Assembly (NCBI GenBank): GCA_029883965.1
Contig: JAOUIN010000003.1
Span: forward strand, 1 to 32,447
Source of the DNA: Betaproteobacteria bacterium
GTDB taxonomy: Bacteria > Pseudomonadota > Gammaproteobacteria > Burkholderiales > SG8-41
Length of the DNA stretch: 32,447 nt
Reading direction: 5' to 3'
A model generated the notes under the pieces. The model worked only from the letters and a program-made list of their open reading frames with translations, was not told where the DNA came from and did not search any database. Both the position numbers and the translations under genes were made by a program. Positions 8,275 to 15,243 of the stretch are shown here, in pieces; positions within the stretch are counted from its first letter, which is position 1; every line of letters begins with the position of its first letter.

Positions 8275-8325
8275 CTCTTTAGCCGGATTTATTACGCGCC
8301 CGCAAGCTGATTCAAATCGGCGCGA
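8275..8325 (-). promoter_or_regulatory. SAM-II riboswitch aptamer (metA/metX motif) upstream of metX
   Basis: Read on the minus strand, this 51-nt segment aligns nearly end to end with the SAM-II aptamer that I recall from marine metX leaders. The aligned blocks, in order, are TCGCGCC-GATTTGA, then GCTTGC, then GGCGCGTAATAAAT, then GGCTAAAG. The P1 stem is CGCGCC paired with GGCGCG. The conserved GATTT in the loop, the AATAAA after P1 and the GCTAAAG 3' segment are the invariant parts of the family. An AGC in the loop can pair with GCT in the 3' segment to close the H-type pseudoknot. Position directly before a methionine gene fits. SAM-II is typical of alphaproteobacteria and rarer in betaproteobacteria. 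SAM binding is inferred. Confidence 0.87.
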
Positions 8326-8338
8326 AAACTGTGCAATT

Positions 8339-8367
8339 ACGTTACCTGCGCGGCGTTACCTTGTCAA
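8339..8367 (-). promoter_or_regulatory. Sigma70-type promoter for metX leader
   Basis: On the minus strand a perfect TTGACA (8367-8362) is followed after 17 bp by TAACGT (8344-8339), a weak but acceptable -10. Transcription would begin near 8332, about seven bases before the SAM-II aptamer. The spacing supports both the promoter and the riboswitch call. Confidence 0.6.
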
Positions 8368-8384
8368 ATCCGGGGGCCTTTTTT

Positions 8385-10112
8385 TCAGGCGTTGAGCTTG
8401 TCCAGCATGCTCCGAAGTTTGACCGGATCCGTGGCCTTGAGCATTTTCTTGGCGATGGGCCGGATATCGGGCAGACTCGTTTTGAGCACGCGCTGCTTGA
8501 CGTCGGGCAAGTGTGCGGAGTGCATGGACAGCCGCCGCAGGCCCAGCGCCAGCAGCAGCCTGGTCAGCGTCACATCGCCGGCCATTTCGCCGCAGACTGC
8601 GACGGGGATCTGCGCCTTGCCGGCGGTCGTGAATATGTGTGAGAGCAACGTCAATACGGCCGGGTGCAACGGATCATAGAGATGGGCCACGGTGTCGTCG
8701 GTGCGGTCGACTGCCAGCATGTACTGGATCAGGTCGTTCGTGCCTACAGAGAGAAAATCAAGGCGCTTCGTCAGCAGACCCAGGGCCAGCGCGGCGGCTG
8801 GTATTTCCACCATGCCGCCTATCTGGACATCGCGATCGTACGTAACGCCCTCGTCGTCCAGACTGCGCTTCGCCTGTTCGACCAGTTGCAGCGCCTGATC
8901 AATTTCGCTGGCATTCATCAGCATCGGGATCAGGATTTTCATGCTGCCGTAACTGGATGCCCGCAGCATGGCGCGCAACTGCGTGACGAAGCGTTTTGGT
9001 TCGGTCAGGCACAGACGGATCGCGCGCAGCCCCAGTGCCGGATTGGGCGCCAGGCGGGCGGTATCGTCAATCTGCTTGTCCGCACCTAGATCATAGGTCC
9101 GGATGGTGACCGGGTATCCCTGCATTTCCTCGAGAACCATGCGGTAGGCTTCGAATTGTTCGTCTTCGGTAGGCAGGTCGGGGCGGTTGAGGAACAGAAA
9201 TTCAGTCCGGAAGAGACCGATGCCGGTGGCGCCACTGTCAATTGCCAGCGCAACATCACCGGGCAGTTCGATATTCGCGTGCAGCTCGATGTCGGTGCCA
9301 TCCAGGGTGCGTGCCGGCGTATCGCGCAGTCGTTTGAGCTTCTGTCGCTCCAGGCCGAACTCACGCTGGCGCAACTGGTATTCGGCGAGCACCTGCGGAT
9401 CGGGATCGACGATGATCACGCCCTGTGTGCCATCGACGATGATGATTTCATTCTCGCGCACCAGCTGGCGTGCGTGGTGCAGCGCGACGATACAGGGGAT
9501 GTTGAGGCTGCGCGCCACAATGGCGGTATGAGATGTTGCCCCGCCCAGATCGGTTACGAAGCTGGCGAACTGGTGCTGCTTGAACAGGACGACGTCAGCC
9601 GGCGACAAGTCGTGTGCCACGAGCACAAGATTCCGGCCGGAGTCGCTTGCCGGCGGTGGTACGTAACCGGGCTGGCCCGAGAGCGCTTTCATGACGCGCT
9701 GCGCGACCTGAATGACATCGGTCCGGCGCTCCCGCAGATAAGTGTCTTCGATTGCGTCGAATTGCTGCAGCAACTCGTCGGTTTGCACCTGCAGCGCCCA
9801 TTCGGCATTGCAGTTCTCGGTTTCGATGATTTTTCGCGGCGTGATGGACAGCGTCGCATCGTTGAGGATCATCAGATGTAAGTCGATGAATGCGGCGAAC
9901 TCAGCCGGTGCGCCGGCGGGTACGACGCTGCGCACCTGATCGAGTTCGTTACGTACGGTATGCACGGCGCGCTCGAAACGCGCAATCTCTTCCGTCACTT
10001 GTTCCGCCGGGATGTCGTAATGCGCCGCTTCAAGTTTTGTGTGCGACACGAGGTGCGCGTGGCCGATTGCAATGCCACCCGAAACGCCGATGCCGTGTAT
10101 GGTGAAACTCAT
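8385..10112 (-). CDS. ptsI: PTS Enzyme I (phosphoenolpyruvate-protein phosphotransferase)
   Basis: Enzyme I autophosphorylates with phosphoenolpyruvate and passes the phosphate to HPr. The 575-residue length is exactly typical. The N-terminal domain carries the phosphorylated His195 in GGATSHTAIVARS. The C-terminal PEP-binding barrel carries RTEFLFLNR, GTNDLIQYMLAVDR and the active-site Cys in CGEMAGDV. The start is ATG at 10112, with AAGG seven bases upstream. It is the last gene of the gshA-gshB-EIIA-ptsH-ptsI run. No EIIB or EIIC permease gene is nearby, so the phosphorelay is probably regulatory rather than sugar-transporting, as described for other betaproteobacteria. No independent terminator follows; the metX leader terminator could serve. 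Confidence 0.97.
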   Translation of the reverse strand: MSFTIHGIGVSGGIAIGHAHLVSHTKLEAAHYDIPAEQVTEEIARFERAVHTVRNELDQVRSVVPAGAPAEFAAFIDLHLMILNDATLSITPRKIIETENCNAEWALQVQTDELLQQFDAIEDTYLRERRTDVIQVAQRVMKALSGQPGYVPPPASDSGRNLVLVAHDLSPADVVLFKQHQFASFVTDLGGATSHTAIVARSLNIPCIVALHHARQLVRENEIIIVDGTQGVIIVDPDPQVLAEYQLRQREFGLERQKLKRLRDTPARTLDGTDIELHANIELPGDVALAIDSGATGIGLFRTEFLFLNRPDLPTEDEQFEAYRMVLEEMQGYPVTIRTYDLGADKQIDDTARLAPNPALGLRAIRLCLTEPKRFVTQLRAMLRASSYGSMKILIPMLMNASEIDQALQLVEQAKRSLDDEGVTYDRDVQIGGMVEIPAAALALGLLTKRLDFLSVGTNDLIQYMLAVDRTDDTVAHLYDPLHPAVLTLLSHIFTTAGKAQIPVAVCGEMAGDVTLTRLLLALGLRRLSMHSAHLPDVKQRVLKTSLPDIRPIAKKMLKATDPVKLRSMLDKLNA

Positions 10113-10238
10113 GGTGGACCTTGGACGGACGCGCTGACTGCGCAGATTATTGTGACAGGACCCTCAGGACGTATTCTGCCCGTTGCGGACAGGTCCCTCA
10201 ATCCTCAGAGCGCATTGTGTCCCGGACGCTCCGGAAAA

Positions 10239-10508
10239 CTATTCGCCCTCGCCGAAGCGATCCGCAATCAGTTTGCACAGCGCCTGAATGGCTTCGGATT
10301 CGTCCGGTCCATCGGTCTCGACGACGACCTTCGAACCCCTGGCCGCAGCCAGCATCATGACACCCATGATGCTTTTGGCATTGACCCGGCGACCATTGCG
10401 GCTTAACCAGATATTGCTGGCGTAGCCACTGGCGGCCTGCGTCAGCTTTGCCGATGCCCGGGCATGCAGCCCGAGCTTGTTGATGATCTCAGCTTCCTGT
10501 TGCAGCAT
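10239..10508 (-). CDS. ptsH: Phosphocarrier protein HPr
   Basis: HPr receives phosphate from Enzyme I at His15 and passes it to EIIA proteins. It can also carry a regulatory phosphate on Ser46 where HPr kinase is present. Counting from the ATG at 10508, His15 lies in KLGLHARAS and Ser46 in NAKSIMGVM, matching standard numbering exactly and deciding this start over a GTG-type start ten codons upstream. The length of 89 residues is normal. The gene overlaps the 3' end of the EIIA gene by 20 bp. A 126-bp gap separates it from ptsI; on the minus strand this holds a 7-bp stem (CTGTCCG/CGGGCAG) but no T-tract. The intact Ser46 region fits HprK control, but hprK is not in the window. Confidence 0.95.
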   Translation of the reverse strand: MLQQEAEIINKLGLHARASAKLTQAASGYASNIWLSRNGRRVNAKSIMGVMMLAAARGSKVVVETDGPDESEAIQALCKLIADRFGEGE

Positions 10509-10911
10509 TCTGGACCGTGGCAAAGGCGGGGGGGACACGTAATACGCCTTCGCAGCCGCCGCTGATGGCCTTGGTCGTCATTACCGAAAGCGACTTGTCG
10601 CGATAGGTCAGTGCCCGGATCAGCATCGGCAGACTGACGCCGGCAATGGCTTCGACTTTTCCGGGAATCACCAGCTTTGCCGCGATGTTGGAAGGCGAAC
10701 CGCCGTACATGTCCGTCAGAATCAATACGCCGTCGCCTTCATCCAGCTCCTTGACCACCTTGCGCGCCTGTGGCGCCAGCAGTACCGGGTCGTCCTGTGC
10801 GGCGACGCCGATCTGGCGCAGGCGCGGCGGACGTTTGTTGAGCATATGGCTGGCGCAGTGAATCAGGCTCTCGCCCAGTGTACCGTGGCTGATAATCAGT
10901 ATGCCGATCAT
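10489..10911 (-). CDS. PTS EIIA component, mannose family
   Basis: This 140-residue cytoplasmic protein matches the EIIA-Man domain (PF03610-type). The N-terminus MIGILIISHG carries the phosphorylatable His9. The conserved ILTDMYGGSPSN loop follows, and GVSLPMLIRAL comes after it. It accepts phosphate from HPr, but there are no EIIB, EIIC or EIID genes beside it, so it cannot be part of a local sugar permease. In related betaproteobacteria such orphan EIIA-Man proteins are taken to be sensors or regulators. The gene lies 95 bp after gshB. A weak promoter-like pair (TTGCAG, 17 bp, TAGAGT) is present in that gap. The target of its regulation cannot be told from the sequence. Confidence 0.9.
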   Translation of the reverse strand: MIGILIISHGTLGESLIHCASHMLNKRPPRLRQIGVAAQDDPVLLAPQARKVVKELDEGDGVLILTDMYGGSPSNIAAKLVIPGKVEAIAGVSLPMLIRALTYRDKSLSVMTTKAISGGCEGVLRVPPAFATVQNAATGS

Positions 10912-11006
10912 GAACTTAGGGTGATGCTGTCACGAAAACGCAATACTCTACGCCCGCTTTTCTTGCGCTGCAACATAATTTGTCACGCATGTGGCAGATT
11001 TGCCGA

Positions 11007-11945
11007 TCAAACGGATTTTTCCAATGTATCCAGGAACATAGCGGCCACGTTGAATCCGGATTGCTGGAAAATTTCCTGAAAACAGGTCGGACTGGTCACG
11101 TTGACTTCCGTCAGATAATCGCCGATCACGTCCAGGCCGACCAGCAGCAGGCCGGCTGCGGCTAACTGCGGGCCGAGCGTTTCGGCAATCGTAAGGTCGC
11201 GTGCCGTCAGCTCCCGTGCGACTCCGGTGCCGCCGGCCGCGAGGTTGCCGCGCGTCTCGCCGGCTTTAGGTATGCGCGCCAGACAGTAAGGTACCGGCTT
11301 GCCGCCGATCACCAGCACGCGCTTGTCTCCGTCGCGGATCTCGGGAATATAGCGTTGCGCCATGACCGTGCGTTCACCGGTGCCGGTCAGCGTTTCGATG
11401 ATGACATTGATATTGGGATCGGCGAGCCGTACGCGGAACACCGATGCGCCGCCCATGCCGTCCAGCGGTTTGAGAATGATGTCCGAGTGCTCGTGCAGAA
11501 ACTCATGCAGCAATTCCACGCGGCGGGTGACCAGCGTCGGGGCGATGAATTCGGAGAAGCGCGAAATGGCCATTTTTTCGTTGTAGTCGCGGATGGCCTG
11601 CGGGCGGTTGAAGACACGCGCGCCACGGCGCTCGGCCATTTCGAGCAGATAGGTACTGTAGACATACTCCATGTCGAACGGCGGATCCTTGCGCATCAGC
11701 ACCGCGTCGAACTGCTCCAGCGGCGTTGAAATTGGCGCATCAAGCCGGTACCAGTCCGGCTTGCCGCCGGTCAGATGCAGGCGGCGGGCGTAGCCGTTGA
11801 CACTCTGTTTGTACCAAGCGAGGTCCTGCTGCTGCAGGGCATGCAGGTCATGACCGCGCGCCGCAGCCTCCTGCATGATGGCGTAGGTTGTGTCTTTTTC
11901 CAGTTTGAAATCGTCGAGCGGGTCAACGATGAAGGCAAGTTTCAT
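11007..11945 (-). CDS. gshB: Glutathione synthase
   Basis: GshB is an ATP-grasp ligase that adds glycine to gamma-glutamylcysteine to complete glutathione. The 312 residues show the family's N-terminal FIVDPLDDFKLEKDTT, MRKDPPFDMEYVY, the ATP-grasp stretch KPLDGMGGASVFR, the glycine-rich GNLAAGGTG loop, and the metal/substrate segment EVNVTSPTCFQEI. The ATG overlaps the gshA stop as ATGA, so gshA and gshB are translationally coupled. It sits upstream of the PTS genes, an order I recall in other betaproteobacteria. Confidence 0.97.
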   Translation of the reverse strand: MKLAFIVDPLDDFKLEKDTTYAIMQEAAARGHDLHALQQQDLAWYKQSVNGYARRLHLTGGKPDWYRLDAPISTPLEQFDAVLMRKDPPFDMEYVYSTYLLEMAERRGARVFNRPQAIRDYNEKMAISRFSEFIAPTLVTRRVELLHEFLHEHSDIILKPLDGMGGASVFRVRLADPNINVIIETLTGTGERTVMAQRYIPEIRDGDKRVLVIGGKPVPYCLARIPKAGETRGNLAAGGTGVARELTARDLTIAETLGPQLAAAGLLLVGLDVIGDYLTEVNVTSPTCFQEIFQQSGFNVAAMFLDTLEKSV

Positions 11946-13246
11946 TGTACTGCGTGGAGCAATGCCGGTTCGGCTGCGATATCCATGCGCTCGATTTCAA
12001 CAGCAGCAGCGACCAGCGCCAGCCTGGCAATCACGCCATAGGCGTAGAAGCGGTTGGGCGGGCAGCCCGGGTCTTCAGGATTCGGCGATGAACACGGCTC
12101 GGCAAATGCCAGCGGCGAGAACTGCATGCCCGGCGCATTGAGGTTCTGATCCTTGCCGCGTGCGGTATGTATCCGGTAGAAGCCGCCGACTACAAAATGG
12201 TCGATCATGTAAACCACAGGTTCTGCGACAGCGTCACCCACGGTTTCAAACGAGTAGACGCCCTCCTGCACGATGACATCCTGGACTTCGAGACCTTCCT
12301 TGACGACGGCCATCTTGTTGCGCTGCTTGCGGTTGAGACCCTTGACCTCGGACGGGTCCTTGACGGTCATGATGCCCATGCCGTAGGTGCCGGCATCCGC
12401 CTTGACGATGACGAACGGTTCGTCCTTGACCCCGTACTCGGCGTACTTCCGGCGAATGTCTTCAAGTATTTCGGAAACGTATCCTTCAAGGCATTCTTCG
12501 CCCTGGCGCTCGCGGAAATTGATCTTGCCGCACTTCTCGAAATAAGGGTTGATCAGCCACGGATCAATGCCGACCAGCGTGGAGAAGTCGCGGACAACAT
12601 CGTCGTACGCGGCGAAATGATTGGACTTGCGGCGTGTCGCCCATCCGGCGTGGACGGGCGGAAGCACGGCCTGCTCCAGGCCCTGCATGATTGCCGGGAC
12701 ACCGCCCGACAGGTCATTGTTCAGCAATACAACGCAGGGATCAAAGTCGCCGACCTTGAGGCGATTGCCATCCCGTCGCAGCGGCTCCAGCCGCAACGTC
12801 GCGCCGCTAGGCAGTTCCAGATCCGTTGCCGCAGTGATCTCCGGCAGCAGACTGCCGATGCGCACTTCGACGCCGGCGTGTCGCAGAATCGTGGCCAGCT
12901 TCTCGACATTCTGCAGGTAAAACTGGTTGCGCGTGTGGTTTTCCGGGATCAGCACTAGGCCATGCGCATCCGGGCAGGCCTTTTCGATGGCGGACATTGC
13001 CGCCTGCACGCACAATGTATGAAAATCCGGATTGAGATTGTTGAAGCCCCCCGGAAACAGGTTCGTGTCTACGGGTGCGAGCTTGAACCCGGCGTTGCGC
13101 AGATCGACGGATGCATAAAAAGGCGCGTTATGCTCCTGCCATTGAGCGCGCAGCCAGTGCTCAATATCCGCAGTGGCCTTGAGCACATGATGCTCAAGTT
13201 CCTGCAAAGGCCCGGTAAGTGCAGTGGTGAGATGCGGAACGGTCAT
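11942..13246 (-). CDS. gshA: Glutamate-cysteine ligase, Acidithiobacillus/Nitrosomonas type
   Basis: This enzyme catalyses the first step of glutathione synthesis, joining glutamate and cysteine. The 434-residue protein is not the E. coli-type GshA. It matches the family named for Acidithiobacillus ferrooxidans (TIGR02049-like), recognised by FYASVDLRNAGFKLAPVDTN, FPGGFNNLNPDF, VLIPENHTRNQFY, the ATP-grasp-like VIVKADAGTYGMGIMTV and FEKCGKINFRERQGEEC. The start is ATG at 13246. A TACAAT box lies so close (13260-13255) that the transcript may have almost no 5' leader, and no Shine-Dalgarno is visible. A strong terminator separates it from amtB upstream, so it begins a new transcription unit. 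Confidence 0.95.
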   Translation of the reverse strand: MTVPHLTTALTGPLQELEHHVLKATADIEHWLRAQWQEHNAPFYASVDLRNAGFKLAPVDTNLFPGGFNNLNPDFHTLCVQAAMSAIEKACPDAHGLVLIPENHTRNQFYLQNVEKLATILRHAGVEVRIGSLLPEITAATDLELPSGATLRLEPLRRDGNRLKVGDFDPCVVLLNNDLSGGVPAIMQGLEQAVLPPVHAGWATRRKSNHFAAYDDVVRDFSTLVGIDPWLINPYFEKCGKINFRERQGEECLEGYVSEILEDIRRKYAEYGVKDEPFVIVKADAGTYGMGIMTVKDPSEVKGLNRKQRNKMAVVKEGLEVQDVIVQEGVYSFETVGDAVAEPVVYMIDHFVVGGFYRIHTARGKDQNLNAPGMQFSPLAFAEPCSSPNPEDPGCPPNRFYAYGVIARLALVAAAVEIERMDIAAEPALLHAVQ

Positions 13247-13254
13247 GGTTCCGG

Positions 13255-13260
13255 ATTGTA
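13255..13260 (-). promoter_or_regulatory. Candidate -10 element for gshA
   Basis: TACAAT on the minus strand lies eight bases before the gshA ATG and just after the amtB terminator. No convincing -35 is found at 16-18 bp. If it is used, transcription would start within about two bases of the start codon, giving a leaderless or nearly leaderless mRNA. Confidence 0.4.
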
Positions 13261-13288
13261 GCCGATGATACGAGCGGTTGCCCCGTAC

Positions 13289-13315
13289 AAAAAAAGCGGG
13301 CGCCGAAGCGCCCGC
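13289..13315 (-). terminator. Intrinsic terminator of the TorF-glnK-amtB unit
   Basis: On the minus strand GCGGGCGC and GCGCCCGC form a perfect 8-bp stem around a TTCG tetraloop, followed by seven T residues. It begins 23 bp after the amtB stop codon. This is a textbook Rho-independent terminator that separates the nitrogen genes from gshA. Confidence 0.95.
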
Positions 13316-13338
13316 AAACTCAGAGAATCAAATGCTCA

Positions 13339-14829
13339 TCACGATCTGTGGTAAGCCGCCTCGCCATGTTCGTTGATGTCCAGACCTTCGCGCTCGACTT
13401 CTTCGGTCACACGCAGTCCGACGATCATGTCGACGATCTTGTAGGCAATGAAGGCGACCACGCCAGACCAGACAATGGCCGTACCCACGCCCCACAACTG
13501 GCTGATGAGCTGCGCACCCATGTCGAAGTCCGCGACCTTGTTGGCAACGTAGTCATACACGCCCGTGCCGCCCAGAGCCGGCGACACGAAGACGCCGGTC
13601 AGGATTGAGCCGACGATGCCGCCGACCGCATGCACACCGAACACATCCAACGAGTCGTCCGCACCCAGCATGCGCTTCAGGCCGTTCACACCCCACAGAC
13701 AGACCACGCCGGCGATCAGGCCGATGATGATGCCGCCCATCGGACCGACGAACCCGCAGGCCGGGGTGATGGCCACCAGGCCGGCCACAGCGCCCGAAGC
13801 AGCACCCAGCATCGAGGGTTTGCCTTTCAGCATCCATTCGAAGATCATCCACGACATGGTGGCTGCAGCGGTCGCGAGCAACGTGTTGACCAACGCAAGA
13901 GTCGCGGTGCCGGTTGCTTCCAGATTGGAGCCGGCGTTGAAACCGAACCAGCCCACCCACAGCAATGCCGCGCCGACCATGGTGTAGGTCAGGTTGTGCG
14001 GGGACATCGCTTCCTTGCCCCAGCCGATACGCTTACCAACGAGGTAGGCACCCACCAGACCGGCGATGCCGGCGTTGATATGCACCACCGTGCCGCCGGC
14101 GAAGTCGAGTGCGCCCTTGGCCCACAGGAAACCGGCCGCGGCAGTGACCTTTTCAAGCGAAGCCGCATCGGTGATCGCATCCGGGCCGTCCCAGTACCAG
14201 ACCATGTGCGCCATCGGCAGATAGGCGAACGTGAACCAGATGATCGTGAACAGGAGCACCGCGGAGAATTTCATGCGCTCCGCAAATGCGCCGACGATCA
14301 GAGCAGGCGTGATACCGGCAAACGTGGCCTGGAAGGCGATAAACACCAGTTCGGGCAGGACTACACCTTTGCTGAATGTCGCACCTACGGAGTCTGCGGT
14401 TACGCCCGACAGGAACAGCTTGTCGAAGTTGCCGATGAACGTGCCACTGCCCCCGAATGCAAGGCTGTAGCCGTAGATGGCCCACAGCACCACGCACATC
14501 GAGAACACGACGTAGACCTGCATTAAAACGGACAACGCGTTTTTGGCGCGCACCATGCCGCCATAGAACAGCGCAAGGCCGGGCACGGTCATCAGGATGA
14601 CCAGGATGGTTGCCATCATCATCCACGCCGTATCGCCTTTGTTCGGTGTGGGTGCGGGTGCGGCCTCTGCCGGTGCGGCGGGCGCCGCGGCGGCTGGTGT
14701 TGCCGCCGGAGCCGTCATCGCGGAGGCGGCTGCAGCGGGTGCTTCAGCGGGTTTGTCCTGCGCAACGGCCGGCGCGCCCGCGAATCCGAGGGCGCCGAGC
14801 AGTGCCAGAACCGTGAATAGTTTTTTCAT
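13339..14829 (-). CDS. amtB: Ammonium transporter AmtB with signal peptide and Ala/Pro-rich extension
   Basis: AmtB is the trimeric inner-membrane ammonium channel, gated by GlnK. The protein has 496 residues from the ATG at 14829, chosen because GGAG lies seven bases upstream; a TTG at 14841 is not needed. It begins with a clear signal peptide (MKKLFTVLALLGALGFAG, cleavage near AVAQ). About 40 residues made almost only of Ala, Pro, Glu and Thr come next, before the first channel helix. The twin pore histidines are present in VVHINAG and GVHAVGGI, with the conserved Asp in DFAGG and the FGGSGTFIG region. The C-terminal tail that contacts GlnK ends in LDINEHGEAAYH. It lies 12 bp after glnK and is followed by a strong terminator. 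Confidence 0.97.
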   Translation of the reverse strand: MKKLFTVLALLGALGFAGAPAVAQDKPAEAPAAAASAMTAPAATPAAAAPAAPAEAAPAPTPNKGDTAWMMMATILVILMTVPGLALFYGGMVRAKNALSVLMQVYVVFSMCVVLWAIYGYSLAFGGSGTFIGNFDKLFLSGVTADSVGATFSKGVVLPELVFIAFQATFAGITPALIVGAFAERMKFSAVLLFTIIWFTFAYLPMAHMVWYWDGPDAITDAASLEKVTAAAGFLWAKGALDFAGGTVVHINAGIAGLVGAYLVGKRIGWGKEAMSPHNLTYTMVGAALLWVGWFGFNAGSNLEATGTATLALVNTLLATAAATMSWMIFEWMLKGKPSMLGAASGAVAGLVAITPACGFVGPMGGIIIGLIAGVVCLWGVNGLKRMLGADDSLDVFGVHAVGGIVGSILTGVFVSPALGGTGVYDYVANKVADFDMGAQLISQLWGVGTAIVWSGVVAFIAYKIVDMIVGLRVTEEVEREGLDINEHGEAAYHRS

Positions 14830-14841
14830 TTTGTTCTCCAA

Positions 14842-15180
14842 TCAAAGCGCATCTGCGCCGGTTTCGCCGGTGCGGATGCGGACCACCTGCTCGAGTTCGG
14901 AAACGAAAATCTTGCCGTCGCCGATCTTGCCGGTGTTTGCGGATTTTTCAATGGACTCGATGACCTGTTCGAGCAGGTCGCTCTTGATCGCCGCCTCGAC
15001 CTTGATCTTCGGCAGGAAATCGACCACGTATTCAGCGCCGCGGTAGAGTTCGGTATGTCCTTTTTGCCGCCCGAAGCCCTTGACCTCGGTAACGGTGATT
15101 CCGGTCACGCCGATGGCGGACAGTGCCTCCCGTACTTCGTCGAGCTTGAACGGCTTGATGATTGCCGTAACGAGTTTCAT
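14842..15180 (-). CDS. glnK: PII-family nitrogen regulatory protein GlnK
   Basis: PII proteins are trimeric sensors of 2-oxoglutarate, ATP/ADP and glutamine. GlnK docks on AmtB and blocks it when nitrogen is plentiful. The 112-residue protein has the typical N-terminus MKLVTAIIKPFKLDEV, the T-loop GHTELYRGAEYVVDFLPK with the uridylylation site Tyr51, and the B-loop TGKIGDGKIFV. I call it GlnK rather than GlnB because it sits immediately before amtB in a predicted nitrogen-controlled unit. The ribosome binding site AGGGA is well placed. The 63 bp separating it from the TorF-like gene contains a GC-rich hairpin. Confidence 0.95.
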   Translation of the reverse strand: MKLVTAIIKPFKLDEVREALSAIGVTGITVTEVKGFGRQKGHTELYRGAEYVVDFLPKIKVEAAIKSDLLEQVIESIEKSANTGKIGDGKIFVSELEQVVRIRTGETGADAL

Positions 15181-15200
15181 GTTGTAGTCCCTGGTTGGTG

Positions 15201-15234
15201 GAGGCCGGCAGCCATGCCGGCCTCTTGGTTTTTT
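15201..15234. other. Perfect 9-bp hairpin between TorF-like gene and glnK, T-tract on plus strand
   Basis: GAGGCCGGC and GCCGGCCTC form a perfect 9-bp stem with a 6-base loop. The T-rich run (TTGGTTTTTT) follows on the plus strand, opposite to the direction of the flanking genes. Read with the genes, it is a hairpin without a T-tract and should not stop transcription fully. It could partly limit read-through into glnK, protect the 3' end of the porin mRNA, or terminate antisense transcription. Confidence 0.6.
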
Positions 15235-15243
15235 AACAGTGGA

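Noticed and set aside
10160..10190. A 7-bp stem (CTGTCCG/CGGGCAG) between ptsH and ptsI as a terminator
   Set aside because: No T-tract follows it in the direction of transcription, so termination is not supported.
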